DNA of 64,000 bases from Micrasema longulum (lineage: Eukaryota; Arthropoda; Insecta; Trichoptera; Brachycentridae), in contig JAGVSM010003994.1 in the NCBI GenBank assembly GCA_022494885.1, positions 1 through 64,000 on the forward strand, read 5' to 3'. The first letter of the stretch is position 1. Each line of letters starts with the position of its first letter. A program made the translations under genes and the position numbers. Of this stretch, positions 1 to 10,200 are shown piece after piece. The notes under the pieces were generated by a model that was not told where the DNA came from, searched no databases, and saw nothing but the letters and a program-made list of their open reading frames with translations.

Positions 1-354
1 GATCGTAGAACAACGATAGATGTGCAAAAAATGCGACATTGACTTTCTTTTAAATTTGATATTGAAAATGTTATATAAAGGTTTTTTTTTCTAGGTTTGA
101 AAAATATGTATGTATATAACTAACCCGGGTATCAAGTTGTGACATAAAGCGTTAAAAAAATCATTTAAGCCGCACTCACGTTAAGTTAAAGAAAATAACA
201 TGTCAATCAGTCAATACGAGAAAATATAACAAAATTTACTGGGCATTACAATGCCAATATACCTACACGAAGTTACGAGGATTAAAAAAAATGTTTTTGT
301 TCTCCTTAATTGCTGATTTGGACCACGGTGCACTTCTGGGGGTCAGGACAACTA
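1..354. other. AT-rich stretch, nothing recognised
   Basis: No open frame of coding character, no repeat shared with the rest of the window and no splice-site pair that I could support. The sequence is T/A-rich with short homopolymer runs. Confidence 0.5.
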
Positions 355-445
355 AAAATGAATCGTGACGTATTAGGGGCGTGAACAATGGAATTGCCGT
401 TTTTGCGGAAATTCAAAATTACAAATTTTAAAATATTTTTTATGC
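355..445 (+). repeat. Interspersed repeat R, copy 1
   Basis: The stretch with GACGTATTAGGGGCG followed by TTGCCGTTTTTGCGG is found again in inverse orientation near 8445-8560, where the complement reads ACGTATTAGGGGCG and ACCGTTTTTACGG with the same spacing. That makes it a dispersed repeat. No coding potential or terminal repeats were seen, so its class is unknown; it may be the 5' part of a retroelement. Confidence 0.5.
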
Positions 446-1296
446 CACTAATAAGTAACAAAAACTTATTTTTTTTACTGTAAAGTATTTAGTACACCTT
501 TTTTACTTTAAAAATGTTAAAAAAGTGATATTTCTCTATTGTTTAAATTGTGACGTAATGTAAACTGGTGTTAGTATGGCCGTTATTCCACTATACCGGG
601 TATATTTATCTTCTTTACTCTTTATTCTAGGTTTATAAGTAAGGCCCTCTATAAAATAAGATTGCATCTTTAGTCGCTTTATTTTAATTGAATGCGAAAT
701 CCTATTAAACAAACAATTTTTTTAACCCTTTTAAGACTGTGTGCATTTTAAATATATTATTATGCACAGACAAATGAGTAAGGTTTAAGTTATTTGGAAT
801 ACTTGTTATATAAGGTGGCCTTATATGTATGTAAAGTGTTCTATTTTTTGCATAAAACGTAAAGCTTTTATTGGAAAGATCAGAAAACTGAGATGTATTT
901 CGAATATTGTGTCGTGTAAAAGGTACACAAATTCTCTGAAATATTGCTCTGAAAAAAGGCTAAAATGAAACTAAACTTTTAACTTAGGTATTCCAATGAG
1001 TTCATTTTCTGACAAAAATGAGTTCATTTTCTGACGCGGATCATTCATTCAACTGATTCGACTGAATTTATCTGCAAACAACCCTTATTTATTGCGTATT
1101 GCGCATGCAAAACACAAGTTTAAAACAATAACTTACCCCATGTAATACATCAAGTAAAATGTTACAAAATTAGCTTTAAGATTTCTTGTTCTTAAAATGA
1201 ATTTTCGAATATTTTGTTTTTATATTGTTTTTAAATAATAAAAAAATTGTAAATAAACCGCCATTATCACAATTTATACTTATATTAATATCTTAG
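446..1296. other. AT-rich stretch with one short direct repeat
   Basis: No gene seen. The only structure is a 19-bp direct repeat (AATGAGTTCATTTTCTGAC) at 995-1013 and 1017-1035, a small local duplication. Confidence 0.5.
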
Positions 1297-1375
1297 TAAT
1301 GGGGCTGCTTAGCTTAGTCAGAATAGCATCTGGCTAGTAGTCAACGCGGGTTTGATTCCTGGAATGAGCAGTTAA
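1297..1375 (+). mobile_element. tRNA-like SINE head (SINE4)
   Basis: A tRNA-like stretch with a box A-like start (TTAGCTTAGTCAGAATAG) and a box B-like GGGTTTGATTCCTGG, followed by an AT-rich tail. It lacks CCA and a good acceptor stem, so a tRNA-derived SINE or tRNA pseudogene is more likely than a working tRNA gene. No second copy was noticed in the window. Confidence 0.4.
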
Positions 1376-2413
1376 ATTTTGTTTTAATCAAATTAATGAT
1401 ATGGTATGTTTTCTTTTTTCTCTTGATTTATCAAATTATAAATCTTAATGAAGCGTAAGTTTAAAAAAAACTCTTAATTTTTTTCTCATAATCATGATTC
1501 ATCAAGAGACCTGACGCGAAATACGTTGTTTAAGTGGAAATAGTTAATTAAAAATATGTCCTGTACAAAATGTATTGCATATATTATTATTTTTATTATT
1601 TTTAATTATTTTCAAATATTTGTTTCAAATTAAGAACTTTTAATTGCATTATATTCTACTATTATTTCTTAAAAGTAAATAATAATGTTAGGTGTGTATC
1701 TATTTGGATTTTTGTAATATTAAAATGAACAAATTTCATCTCTTACTATTGTTTGTAATTTCAACTTATTTTGTATTTATTTAGTCATTAAAATTAGTGT
1801 TATCGTATTTCCTGGCACATTTTTTTAAACGAAATAAATGTCTTCCCAATTTCGTCTCTTGAATCTCAAAAAACAATCTAAATTTATAAATGTCTATTAA
1901 AAATACATTCACAATTAATAAATGTTTTATTCAAACAACTTTATTTTTATTAATATTTTTTTTCTTTGTATTTCAGAAAAACTGCTGTTGTTTAAAACTC
2001 TATTTAAAAAAAAAATATTTGTCATTTATGATTTTATGTTTAAATTCTAGTTCTACGTTTATACTTATTTACTGATTTTTAATTTCTTTTTCTATTAGGC
2101 AAATTAAAAATATTTTTTTTATTTACTTACCTGGTGTATCAATGAATAAAATTGTGCTTCTTTTGTTATTTTAACCTCATCTGTAAATAAATTGAAAAAA
2201 AATAAACTTGTGTATTTACATAAATTGAGTTTAAATTATTACATAATGATCTGCATTAATTATTGCAGATGTTTTTTAAATAATTTTTATTATAAGATAT
2301 TTTTTTGTTTACATAATTTTTCTTGTAGATGTATTTACTGGAAAGGGAGAAGGTATGCATATGTAAATAAATATTTTTGTCTGCGAACGAAGAGGTATGT
2401 TATGTTTACAATT
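1376..2413. other. AT-rich stretch, nothing recognised
   Basis: Very T-rich. The short open frames here are biased to Phe, Leu, Ile, Lys and Asn with no domain pattern, as expected by chance in such composition. Confidence 0.5.
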
Positions 2414-2646
2414 ATCATTCCTCTATCCGAATTTAATGGTCCATAAGGCACTGCATTAGTTCTCCAATCGCATTGCAGCTATAATTTCACATGTACCTCT
2501 ATGGAGGTAAAATGATGAGTCTGCCATGATGAAGTAATAGTGTATAACTAGCTATTTAATTGATATTTCACGTCGATCTTGCCAAAAATCGACCCGAACA
2601 CCTCAGATATAGTAGGCAAACTCACCGACCATTATACCACGAGATA
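2414..2646 (-). mobile_element. SINE1 copy, tRNA-headed, degenerate
   Basis: On the minus strand this has a tRNA-like head (CTCGTGGTATAATGGTCGG near 2645), a decayed box B near 2590, and the SINE1 body ending in the block that reads on the plus strand as GGCACTGCATTAG then CAATCGCA. The same head, body and order recur at 33.8, 35.7 and 38.8 kb. SINE1 would be transcribed by RNA polymerase III from its internal A/B boxes and depends on LINE enzymes for retrotransposition. Confidence 0.65.
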
Positions 2647-3144
2647 TAATTATTTATTACTTTTACAGTCTGAACAAAGCCAAATGAAAAAAATTATCAA
2701 GCAACTGAACGTACAGAACATAAATACATGTCGCAAAGGCTGAAAAATACAAAAAAGTTATTGTATACAGTGTAATATTAAAAAAACAACAAGATCTAAA
2801 TTAAATCCTTCTTAATCCATCTTATCTCCGTTTGATTTCCTTTTTTAGAGCTTAGCCATCGAGTCGAAAACCCTCGTTTTTTATTTGTTATATTATTTTT
2901 TTGTATTTTACGAAAGGTATGCATAAGTTACAAATACAAAAAAAACTGCTACATTAACACAAAAAAAAAACCCACAAAGTCATGGCCTGTGTGTGTGAGA
3001 TTTCTTTTCTGTATTAAAATTAATAACTACAATAATAAGTATTTTGAAATAACTTTTCCTGTTTATGAATACATCAATTCAATCTGGAATAGTGCAAAGT
3101 CACACGGTACAATATCCTTGAAAAACTCATTTCATGATCCTCGA
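2647..3144. other. AT-rich stretch, nothing recognised
   Basis: No gene or repeat recognised; includes A- and T-runs and a short TG-rich stretch near 2987. Confidence 0.45.
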
Positions 3145-3230
3145 CACAGTTTGCCCACCACATACCGCACACCGCACCTGAGGACATAAGTCTCCTTAGC
3201 GGTGCCCACACACACGGAAAAATTGCTGTT
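3145..3230 (-). repeat. Coding-like repeat with a CxxC pattern, copy 1
   Basis: Read on the minus strand, this stretch gives QQFFRVCGHR, a stop, then GDLCPQVRCAVCGGQT. A second copy at 7078-7165 gives EQFFRVYGHHQ then GDLCPQVGCAVCGGQA without the stop. The shared peptide with closely spaced cysteines suggests a former coding segment of an unidentified transposable element, but nucleotide identity is also high, so coding selection is not shown. Function unknown. Confidence 0.45.
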
Positions 3231-3235
3231 GATTT

Positions 3236-3932
3236 TATTTGTTTTACAATAATATGTATGGAAGTGAAACATGGAACTGGCAGAGGAAGGATGAAAGCTG
3301 AGTGAACGCGGTTGAAATGCGATCTCTTAGACGAATGTGTGGGAAATCAATGTATGACAGGGTAACGAATGATGAAATCAGGCGAGAGTGTAAATCTGAG
3401 ACAAGTATAATTGATAAGATTTAGAAAGGGTCTCTGAGATGGTTTGGTCACGTAGAACGAATGAACGACGAAAGGATGGTAAAACAAGTATATATGGCGA
3501 AAATGAACGGCAACGTTAGACGAAGACGATCAAGGAAGACGTGGCATGATCAGAAAAACCAAAATCTTAAGTCCGGTCAAAAGCAGACAGAACCGAAGGG
3601 CATGTATGACAAGATCGCGGCGGCCTCCGTGGTGTAGTGGTCAAGACGCTTGACTCACGCACGGAAGGTTCCGGGTTCGATTCCCGGTGAGAACACAAAA
3701 ATTAAAAGTGTGATTTTTCTCAAGCCTGGGTGCTCTGTGATGTAATTCACCACTGTAATTAGGCCTCCTGGCCTGTTGTGGTGCAAAAAAAATGTTAAAA
3801 AAAAATGTTAAAAAGATGTATGAATGTGGAAGAGGCTAGGATTGTATGCCAGGATAGACGTGTGTGGCGGTCCATTCTCTCTGCCTACCCCTACGGGGAA
3901 ATGGCGTGATGGTAGTAGTAGTAGTAGTAGTT
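3236..3932 (+). mobile_element. RTE-type LINE (family RTE-A), 5'-truncated, with nested SINE2
   Basis: Carries the post-reverse-transcriptase C-terminal region of a non-LTR retrotransposon protein. Translation gives MYGSETWNWQRKDES, an in-frame stop, NAVEMRSLRRMCGKSMYDR, then RWFGHVERMNDERM and SRKTWHDQ. After an interrupting SINE2 (3622-3800) the frame resumes as RCMNVEEARIVCQDRRVWR and ends YPYGEMA plus stop. A (GTA)n run at 3914-3932 closes the element, typical of RTE elements, which end in short simple repeats rather than long poly(A). The catalytic palm is absent through 5' truncation, and stops show it is dead. Related copies lie at 6.5, 15.1, 52.7 and 63.3 kb. Confidence 0.8.
3622..3800 (+). 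mobile_element. SINE2, tRNA-headed, nested in RTE-A
   Basis: Starts GGCGGCCTCCG, has a box A-like GTGTAGTGGTCAAGACG and an excellent box B (GGGTTCGATTCCC), then a shared body whose end reads AATTAGGCCTCCTGGCC and TGTTGTGGTGCAAAA followed by A-runs. Near-identical copies lie at 25.6 and 62.2 kb. It splits the RTE-A reading frame, so it inserted after that copy. I could not define exact target duplications. It resembles a tRNA gene in the first 75 bases, but the tail and copy number make it a SINE. Confidence 0.85.
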
Positions 3933-4317
3933 TTCTACGTAAAGTTTCATGTGCTTATAATTTATATCATTAACTCCTGTACATTTATAGATTACGCAGA
4001 CAGTGTATAGTCTAAGCATAGACCGAGGCGCACACTGTAAACCCGTGCTGTGTCAGCGGGTGTTCTGCAAGACATCGGACCCTCCCTTTTCTCCTTTTTG
4101 TTCTAAGCTCTGGTAATAAAATATATTTATACTTTAAAATTTACACGCGGAGGTATCCAAAAGACACCTGATATTGTGGTAGGCGGAGTTTTTGCTGCAC
4201 GGGGTTTTGCTTGTAGGATCGTGTACCTTCTGTAAGTCAGAATCTCAAGAGCCGTTGCTGGAAAAGTTTCCGTTTGGATGGTGATATTTTTTTTGTGACA
4301 GTTGTTTTGTGTGCTCG
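3933..4317. other. Intergenic, possible mariner 5' flank
   Basis: No gene seen. Bases 4140-4330 lead directly into the mariner frame and contain GGAGGTATCCAAAAG, which could be a degenerate mariner terminal inverted repeat. I could not find a convincing partner downstream. Confidence 0.3.
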
Positions 4318-4990
4318 TCGTTTTTGACATGGATGATCGTGCGCGCGGTCAAAATTTTTTACTGCCAGCTCGAAAAATCTGGTGAAAAAACTCTTGAAAT
4401 GTTAACGATGGTCTACAAACATGATGCCATGGGGAAAACTCATGTGTTTGAGTGGTTTTTCCTTTTAAAAATAGGTGAAATATCAATTTATGACTCTGGC
4501 CGTCCTTCGACGGCTGAATCGACGAGAATGTTGTTAAAATTCGACAAATTATCATGGAAAGCAGACAAAAAACTATCATAGAAGTTGTGGAGCTATCTGG
4601 AGTAACTTGGAGTGCAGTGAAGCAAATTTTAAGTGGAAATTTGGCAAGGGCGAGGATGACTGCCAAATTTGTTCTGACACACCCCTCAGTGCGCCAATTT
4701 TTGTCCAAAAAAGTATGATCGCTGTGCCTCACTCACCCTCCCTCTTTTTCTCCGATCTAGCGCTGAGACTTATTTTTATTTCTTTGAATGAAAAAATACA
4801 TAAAAGGATAGCGTTTTACCGACGTTGCCTCAGCTAAAAAAAAATGGCGAAGGCTCTGTCAAGCATCGCCGAAATGGATTTAAAAAATATTTCCACTGAT
4901 GTAATAAAATATAAAACAGGATCATAAGCTCCAATGGAAAGTTCTTTAAAGCTTATTAAAGGTTTTTTGAAAAATAATTCGTTACATATT
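4318..4990 (+). pseudogene. mariner transposase relic, internally deleted and frameshifted
   Basis: The first frame gives the N-terminal helix-turn-helix type sequence of mariner transposases: AVKIFYCQLEKSGEKTLEML, then HVFEWFFLL and SGRPSTAEST. The frame then shifts to one reading SGVTWSAVKQILSGNLARAR, FVLTHPSVRQFLSKK and, after a further shift, IAVPHSP, the mariner motif before the last catalytic Asp. A further piece near 4840 gives AKALSSIAEMDLKN. Much of the DD34D catalytic core is missing and at least three frame changes are needed, so no active enzyme can be made. The open stretches at 4309-4581 and 4607-4837 are parts of this relic, not separate genes. Confidence 0.75.
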
Positions 4991-5062
4991 TTTTTAACTA
5001 ACAGATAACTTGAATTATTTACTCTGTATGTTTTATTTTTAGAGTTAATTACAAAATTACAA

Positions 5063-5160
5063 ATTATTATTATTATTATGGATAACTTGCGTAGCGCCTG
5101 ACTGACTGAACTTAGAGATTCCAAAAATAAATCTCGCTGGGGCATTGAATACAGACTGTA
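5063..5160 (-). mobile_element. L2-type LINE end with internal deletion
   Basis: On the plus strand this reads (TTA)n, then TGGATAACTTGCGTAGCGCC, then directly TGACTGAACTTAGAGATTCC. The first part is the 3' end and the last part the N-side of the coding stretch of the L2-type LINE at 22578-23125. About 450 bases between them are absent here. It is therefore a minus-strand L2 copy with a large internal deletion. Confidence 0.75.
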
Positions 5161-5679
5161 GGCGAGTCATTTTATTCATTGGTAGACCTGCGTAGACATA
5201 TGTGATATTACAATATAAATTTACAGTATAAAATATTGAACAATAATTGTTCCAATAAACTGTGAACTAATAGTTTGTCATCGGGTGCTCAGACATTAGT
5301 GTTCATAAAAAATGATTAAAGGTCCAGACACAAATAAAACCTTAACCAAAGCAAGATAAAACAGTTTAAAGTAATTAAAAAGTATAAAAAAGAATAAGGG
5401 AAACATTAAAAAAATACAGTGAAATTAAATAAAAATCATGAAGGTACATGGATTATGGTTTTGATGCTTTTGCAAAGAAAAATGGTGAGAGTTCATATAT
5501 GCAACTAAAACAAAATAAAAAAATCAAATAAAATAAGGTTAAAAGACGAAAATACAAATTTTAATTTTAATCTAAAAAATAAAGATCTTGTGTATCTATT
5601 AAATTAAAAGTACATTATTGTCAAAAGTCAAATATAATGGTAAGTTGTAGATAATCGCTTATTTGGACGATTCGCCTCT

Positions 5680-5712
<33 letters not shown>

Positions 5713-5744
5713 TTAATAAATAATATTGTAAATAGAATGAGAAA
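5161..5744. other. AT-rich stretch with a (TA)n microsatellite
   Basis: No gene recognised. A (TA)n run of about 13 units lies at 5680-5705, immediately upstream of the next LINE fragment. Confidence 0.5.
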
Positions 5745-6245
5745 ACTTGTGTATGTATTTATTAGATTAAGAACCATCGAAAACAACGAAAAATTAAAAT
5801 CAATTTACTTTGCATTCGCCCAATCCATATTACAGTACGGAATAATTTTATAACAAATATTTTTAAAAAATACAAAAATTAATTATAAAAGTTATTTTGA
5901 AAAAACCGTCTACTTTTCCCAATGTTCAATTTTTTTTTAAATTTAAGGTTTTAGATATAAAACTGCTATATAAAAAGAATTGTTTGCTTCAAATACATAA
6001 AGATAAAATAAATAGTAGTATTTCTAGGTCTCAAAACGTAAGTACGCGACCTAGAACAGGTGGTAATATCTTAATTCCTAAATTAAAAACAACTACTGCA
6101 CAACATCATTATACTTACAGAGGAATATTTTTCTTTAATGAAATGAACAAAGATAATAAAAAGGAATACAATATAATATTTAAGAAAGAAGTGAAAAATT
6201 ACATTTATAATTCTTCTTTATGTAACACTGATTGAAAACATCGTT
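5745..6245 (+). pseudogene. Non-LTR retrotransposon, C-terminal end of reverse transcriptase protein
   Basis: Upstream frame: LRTIENNEKLKSIYFAFAQS then ILQYGII, the usual sequence of Jockey/CR1-like LINE proteins after the palm and thumb. A frame change leads into the open stretch 5897-6238 with KPSTFPNVQFF, KVLDIKLLYKKNCLLQIHKD, STRPRTGGNI and a terminal EVKNYIYNSSLCNTD. The order (palm-distal segment, YKKN segment, RT-distal end) matches LINE C-termini such as the one at 26.7 kb. Palm and endonuclease are absent (5' truncation), and the frame change plus a stop make it a dead copy. AT-rich 3' sequence follows. Confidence 0.65.
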
Positions 6246-6492
6246 TATATCTTTTTTTAAATTTATTTATTATAATATTATTAATTAAAATAAAATAAAC
6301 TATTGTAAAACGTCACTCCCCATTATGTACACAAGAATTGTTTATTTCTTTTAAGTAATGGGAAATGTTAATGTAAACATATGTATTTGATTAACGTAAA
6401 AAATTGTATTGAGTTGTAATATTGTATTTTTATTTGTTATTAATATTTTTTTTTTATTTTTAATATATGTGTATATACATCTACATATATAT

Positions 6493-6775
6493 GGCGGGAA
6501 CAAATGGTAACGGAGGACTAGGACGATGAAGAAAGACGTGGCATGATCAAATACGCACATATGGGCGAAAGTACGTATTTTAAATTCTGTAATGTCCTGC
6601 CGGTAAAACAACTTTGTGACTACAAGTTGATTGTAGATAACTTTGTTGAAAAGTATATCAAAAAAGAGTTTCCCAAACTCACAACACTAGATTTAAAACT
6701 AAATTTGAGAATGAACATTAAATGACGTGATTCCAAGATTGTTCAATGATCTCCCGCAATCCATCATTATATTCG
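6493..6775 (+). pseudogene. RTE-A scrap joined to another LINE C-terminus
   Basis: Bases 6493-6548 match RTE-A near its C-terminus (AAAGACGTGGCATGATCAAA, coding KTWHDQ in intact copies). Directly after it an unrelated frame reads LPVKQLCDYKLIVDNFVEKY, and after its stop a shifted frame reads VIPRLFNDLPQSIIIF, the usual LINE C-terminal motif of the form LFNxLP. A SINE3 copy starts right after. Two LINE remnants of different families are thus abutted. Confidence 0.5.
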
Positions 6776-6935
6776 GGTTGTGGTCCCGTGGCTAGTGTTG
6801 TGGACTCACGGGCCAGAGGCTCGAGGTTCAAACCCCACTCTACCCCAACCTGATTTCCATTTTCTAATAGTGAGTTATTTACAACTCGTTAAAAATGGCC
6901 ACCAAATTGAAATATTTGGGTAAATTATAAGAACG
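6776..6935 (+). mobile_element. SINE3, tRNA-headed
   Basis: Starts GGTTGTGGTCCCGTGGCTAG, with box A-like TGGCTAGTGTTGTGG and box B GAGGTTCAAACCCC, followed by a body with TGATTTCCATTTTC and CTCGTTAAAAATGG. The complementary copy at 61565-61725 shares head and body. Internal Pol III boxes but no functional tRNA structure. Confidence 0.7.
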
Positions 6936-7024
6936 CTAATATTTGTTTTAAAAAAAAAACATGAAAAATCTTGCATCGAAAAAAAAGGACTGAAAAATAC
7001 CCGCCTAATACTTTATAGTAACTG

Positions 7025-7320
7025 TTAAAAGGTAATAATAATAAAATAAGTGGGTAAGTAATCATAATAATATGTTAGTACAGCTTGTCCGCCACATACC
7101 GCACACCCCACCTGAGGACATAAGTCTCCTTGGTGGTGCCCATATACACGGAAAAATTGCTCGTTGTCGAACGAAAAAAGCTGCCTGAAGGAGCTCCCCG
7201 CAATACTGTCTTCAACAACTGTTCTCCGAAACACGTGGATGCTTTGGTGAGGCAAACACCGTTTTTACCTGGAATTTCATTACCAAAACTAGGCTTTATA
7301 AAGATGGGTTAAATCCATCC
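7025..7320 (-). repeat. Coding-like repeat with a CxxC pattern, copy 2
   Basis: A 76-codon minus-strand frame (7025-7255) includes SSFRQLFSFDNEQFF then GHHQGDLCPQVGCAVCGGQA. The segment from EQFF to CGGQ is shared with 3145-3230. I do not recognise the family; it may be a piece of an unclassified transposon ORF. The next 70 bases contain nothing further. Confidence 0.4.
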
Positions 7321-7522
7321 GCGTCAGGTTTGCGTCCCATCAGGACAATATAAATATAAAAGGACGCATGGTGTCTTTTTTTCTCTCTCGTGTCAGAACA
7401 TATCAGGTTATAGGATTTACATATATACAGATACAAGGGACTCGGTTGAATACGAGTAATTATTATTTTGGCACTAGAATAGTCTTCAATGGTTGAGAAT
7501 AACGCCACAATGAGGCACTTAC

Positions 7523-7775
7523 CGGATTTCCCGGGTCATTTTGTTTGCAGACTTGGCCAAAATGGCCGCGTCTGGCGTTCCACCCGTTTGCGGGCTCTGG
7601 CTAGCTTGCCATAAAATCAAACCGTCACGAGAGCCGCTTCGTTTTTCAAGAGACGAAATTTCGTAGACACGAAGTTGCACGCGCAAAAAAAATGTGATGA
7701 AGTACCTGTGTGGACTTATTCGTCACATGACACATGTAGATGGAAGCATCTGTGCTTTCCAAAACTAGTAGTGCT
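7523..7775 (-). promoter_or_regulatory. Candidate promoter / 5' UTR / first exon of a minus-strand gene
   Basis: This patch is clearly richer in G, C and CpG than its surroundings (for example AAACCGTCACGAGAGCCGC). On the minus strand it contains AACAAAATGACC, a good insect start context at 7539-7537. The frame runs Met-Thr-Arg-Glu-Ile-Arg and then meets CCGGTAAGTG, a near-consensus splice donor whose GT is at 7522-7521. That combination would be a short first coding exon. I found no acceptor or downstream exon with recognisable coding, and no second copy in the window, so this is inference only; it could also be a transposon 5' UTR. Confidence 0.25.
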
Positions 7776-8444
7776 TTAAAATAAACTCAAGTTGTCTAAA
7801 AACAAAGTGTTTTATTAATTATATATATAAACATTTTTTATACATCCAATTTCCCGTGGCACTAAAATTTCAACCGAATTACTTTCAATATTTTTTTCTT
7901 CCGGCTGAATAAAGACAGAAAGTTTTTCAAAAGTACCCAGCAATAATAGACAAAGCCATTATATTACACCGGGATATCACTTAATTAATTAATAGACATA
8001 ACTTTAATTATCGCCTGTTTCTAGTTACATACTGAACCCCTCATACAAAACGGCGCAATAATAACAAGATAGTCAGTATTAAACGCAGTGTGTTGTAACT
8101 TTTTGCCGCTGTACTTTGTCTATTTACGTTTTGAACTTTAGAAGTTATTCCATCTGGATTGGTTGTAAAATGTACAATCGAATCACATTTCCCGTTCTTG
8201 ATTGTATATACCGTAGTAAAGAGATAAATAAAAAATAAACAGTACTAGAGACACCCTCTGCCACAAACTTACTGCTAGTAGATATTATTTAGCGATTATG
8301 TGAAATTAAAAATAACTGCTGTATAGGAAAATTCTATGGTAACTCACATTACGTTAACAAATATCTCTTTTCTTTTTTTATAAGTAAAAAGGGTCTATAA
8401 AATAATGTCGAGTAAAAATAAATATTTTACTACATATTTATTAA
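7776..8444. other. Intergenic, nothing recognised
   Basis: No coding signal or shared repeat was identified. Confidence 0.4.
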
Positions 8445-8560
8445 TATGCATGAAAACATTTTAATGTTTATAATTTTGAATTGCCGTAAAAACGGTTATG
8501 GCATTGACCCCGCCCCTAATACGTTGCGATTCATGTTTATTTTAAACTTTGTTCGTAACC
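8445..8560 (-). repeat. Interspersed repeat R, copy 2
   Basis: Reverse complement of the repeat at 355-445. The shared blocks are CGTAAAAACGG (plus strand here) and CGCCCCTAATACGTTGCG. Class unknown. Confidence 0.5.
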
Positions 8561-8696
8561 GTTTTAAAGAACCTCGTCACTAATCTTGACGTCACAATTA
8601 TCAATGCCAAACATGTCGCGTTTTTCTAAGACATAATTTCTGTTTTAAAGTTATGTATGAAAACATTTCTCCACAATATCCATATTGACAATATTT

Positions 8697-9105
8697 AGAG
8701 TTTGTCCAAATTTTTGTAGACAAGGACTGGTTTTAACTCCCTGGGGAGCAGTTAACATTTACATATTACAACAGAGATGAAGAACATTTTAGAGAAGGTA
8801 ATATAGAAGTCTAGGGCATCTACAGGGCTTATGACCTGTCATTGGCTGGTTTAAGTGGCCACTTTACACACTGTGTAACATTCACCATTCTGCACATATT
8901 TGAACATCTATATTACTTTAATTCTTTCATCTGTTGATATTTGTGAAGTAAAAGAGCTGAAACCTTTATTTATGCTGATAAATCCACCTGGTCCATGAAG
9001 AAGTATAGAAATTGAAAAAAATATATTTTTTTAGGCGTTGCCTAGTGTGTAGGTGAAATAATTAAATTAGATGAATCTTACCCGCATAAATAAAGGTTTC
9101 AGCAA
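8697..9105 (+). repeat. Foldback repeat family X, copy X1, with inverted internal segment
   Basis: Left arm reads GTTTGTCCAAATTTTTG to AACTCCCTGGGGAG, followed by the family core (ACAGAGATGAAGAAC, GGGCTTATGACCTGTC, TTTAAGTGGCCACTTTACAC, AGAGCTGAAACC). After GCTGAAACCTTTATTTATGC the sequence that normally follows in forward orientation at 49.4-49.6 kb is present as its reverse complement, ending GCATAAATAAAGGTTTCAGC at 9105. The swapped segment is therefore bounded by a 20-bp inverted repeat. Non-coding; no transposase. Confidence 0.65.
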
Positions 9106-9299
9106 AAAAATATTCTAGTGGTTAAATACAAAGTTGTTTTATTTATTTCATTGTAATGAATAACCACTAAGTTCAAATATAAAATTAAAAATTAGATTAT
9201 GTTGTATTCTCAACACAGGACTCTTAACCTTAGGAATACAATTTGTTTTAATACATATGTATTTGTATAAATAAATAAATAAACAAATAAAATGAAGAT

Positions 9300-10200
9300 T
9301 ATTTGATGCCAATTTATTTATTTATTTATTCATATTTTTCTCTTACAAACTATAATAAATAATAAAAACAATGTGTCCTCACTAGGGTTACCCGTGCCGA
9401 GGACACTTGACAATATACTTTTTTAAAATGTTTTTACATTAGAGAATAAACAAAGAGGACTTACTTAATAAACAGAGATAATTAACAAAATATTCACAGT
9501 TTTAAAAACAAGGTATATATGTACATTTATATTATTTATATTACAAAACGCACAATAAAAATAACAAAAACCTAACATAAGCTATACACTTGTGGAGCGG
9601 TTGATTCAATATTGGTTTGGGCGAATGAGACAATCCATTTTACTTCTAGCTAGCTCCACTATCCATTATTTTATAGCCTTTTTAAACATTTTCTCGTTAC
9701 TAATTGTTTTAATAGACAGTAGAAGTAGGTTGTACATTTTAATTGAATAATACTCAAAATCTCTTTGTCCGAAAGTGGTATTAGTTTGTATTTGTTTAAG
9801 TTGTCTTTGTGTTGAGGATCTAGTGATTATATTATTTGTTTGTGATGTATTGTAGGGGAATGAAGACATCTATTTTTTTCAATATTTGTAGTAACCGACT
9901 AGTTCCATATACTCGACAATATTAAGTAATGAATTATCAATCATTCTAGCTAGTTCTTAACGGTAATAAATGTTTTGAAACTTTTTGTTTCCTTATACCG
10001 CTGTGTTCAGAATCAAGTCCGTTTTTTGCTAGATTGAGTTCAATTGTAAATCCCTTTTTGTATGCGTCGAATCTGGGTAAATGTAATTTATAGAAGAGCG
10101 TGATGTGCAAAAGTTTTGAGCAGTTTTTCAGGTCCCATAGTGGACGCGATGAATGCGGTGCTCGATATTTGTAGGCCACGATTTATGGTCAGCAAAAATA
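9300..10200 (-). pseudogene. Non-LTR retrotransposon C-terminus and 3' end
   Basis: The minus-strand frame 9869-9666 ends a LINE-type protein: TNTTFGQRDFEYYSIKMYNL then SIKTISNEKMFKKAIK, matching the common pattern of FGxRxFxYxxxxLYN, SIK and FKKxLK. The element's 3' end is a TAAA-repeat tail, seen on the plus strand as TTTATTTATTTATT at 9310-9330. A second minus-strand frame (10179-9946) upstream lies in the expected position but is not recognisable. No catalytic region was seen. Confidence 0.6.

Noticed and set aside
3626..3700. Functional tRNA gene at the SINE2 head
   Set aside because: A/B boxes are good, but there is no proper cloverleaf, the same head recurs with an attached SINE body and A-rich tail, and copies interrupt LINEs.
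4349..4732. Minus-strand frame of 127 codons
   Set aside because: It is antisense to the mariner relic.
5680..5705. (TA)n run as a regulatory or origin element
   Set aside because: An ordinary microsatellite in AT-rich DNA, with nothing to link it to function.
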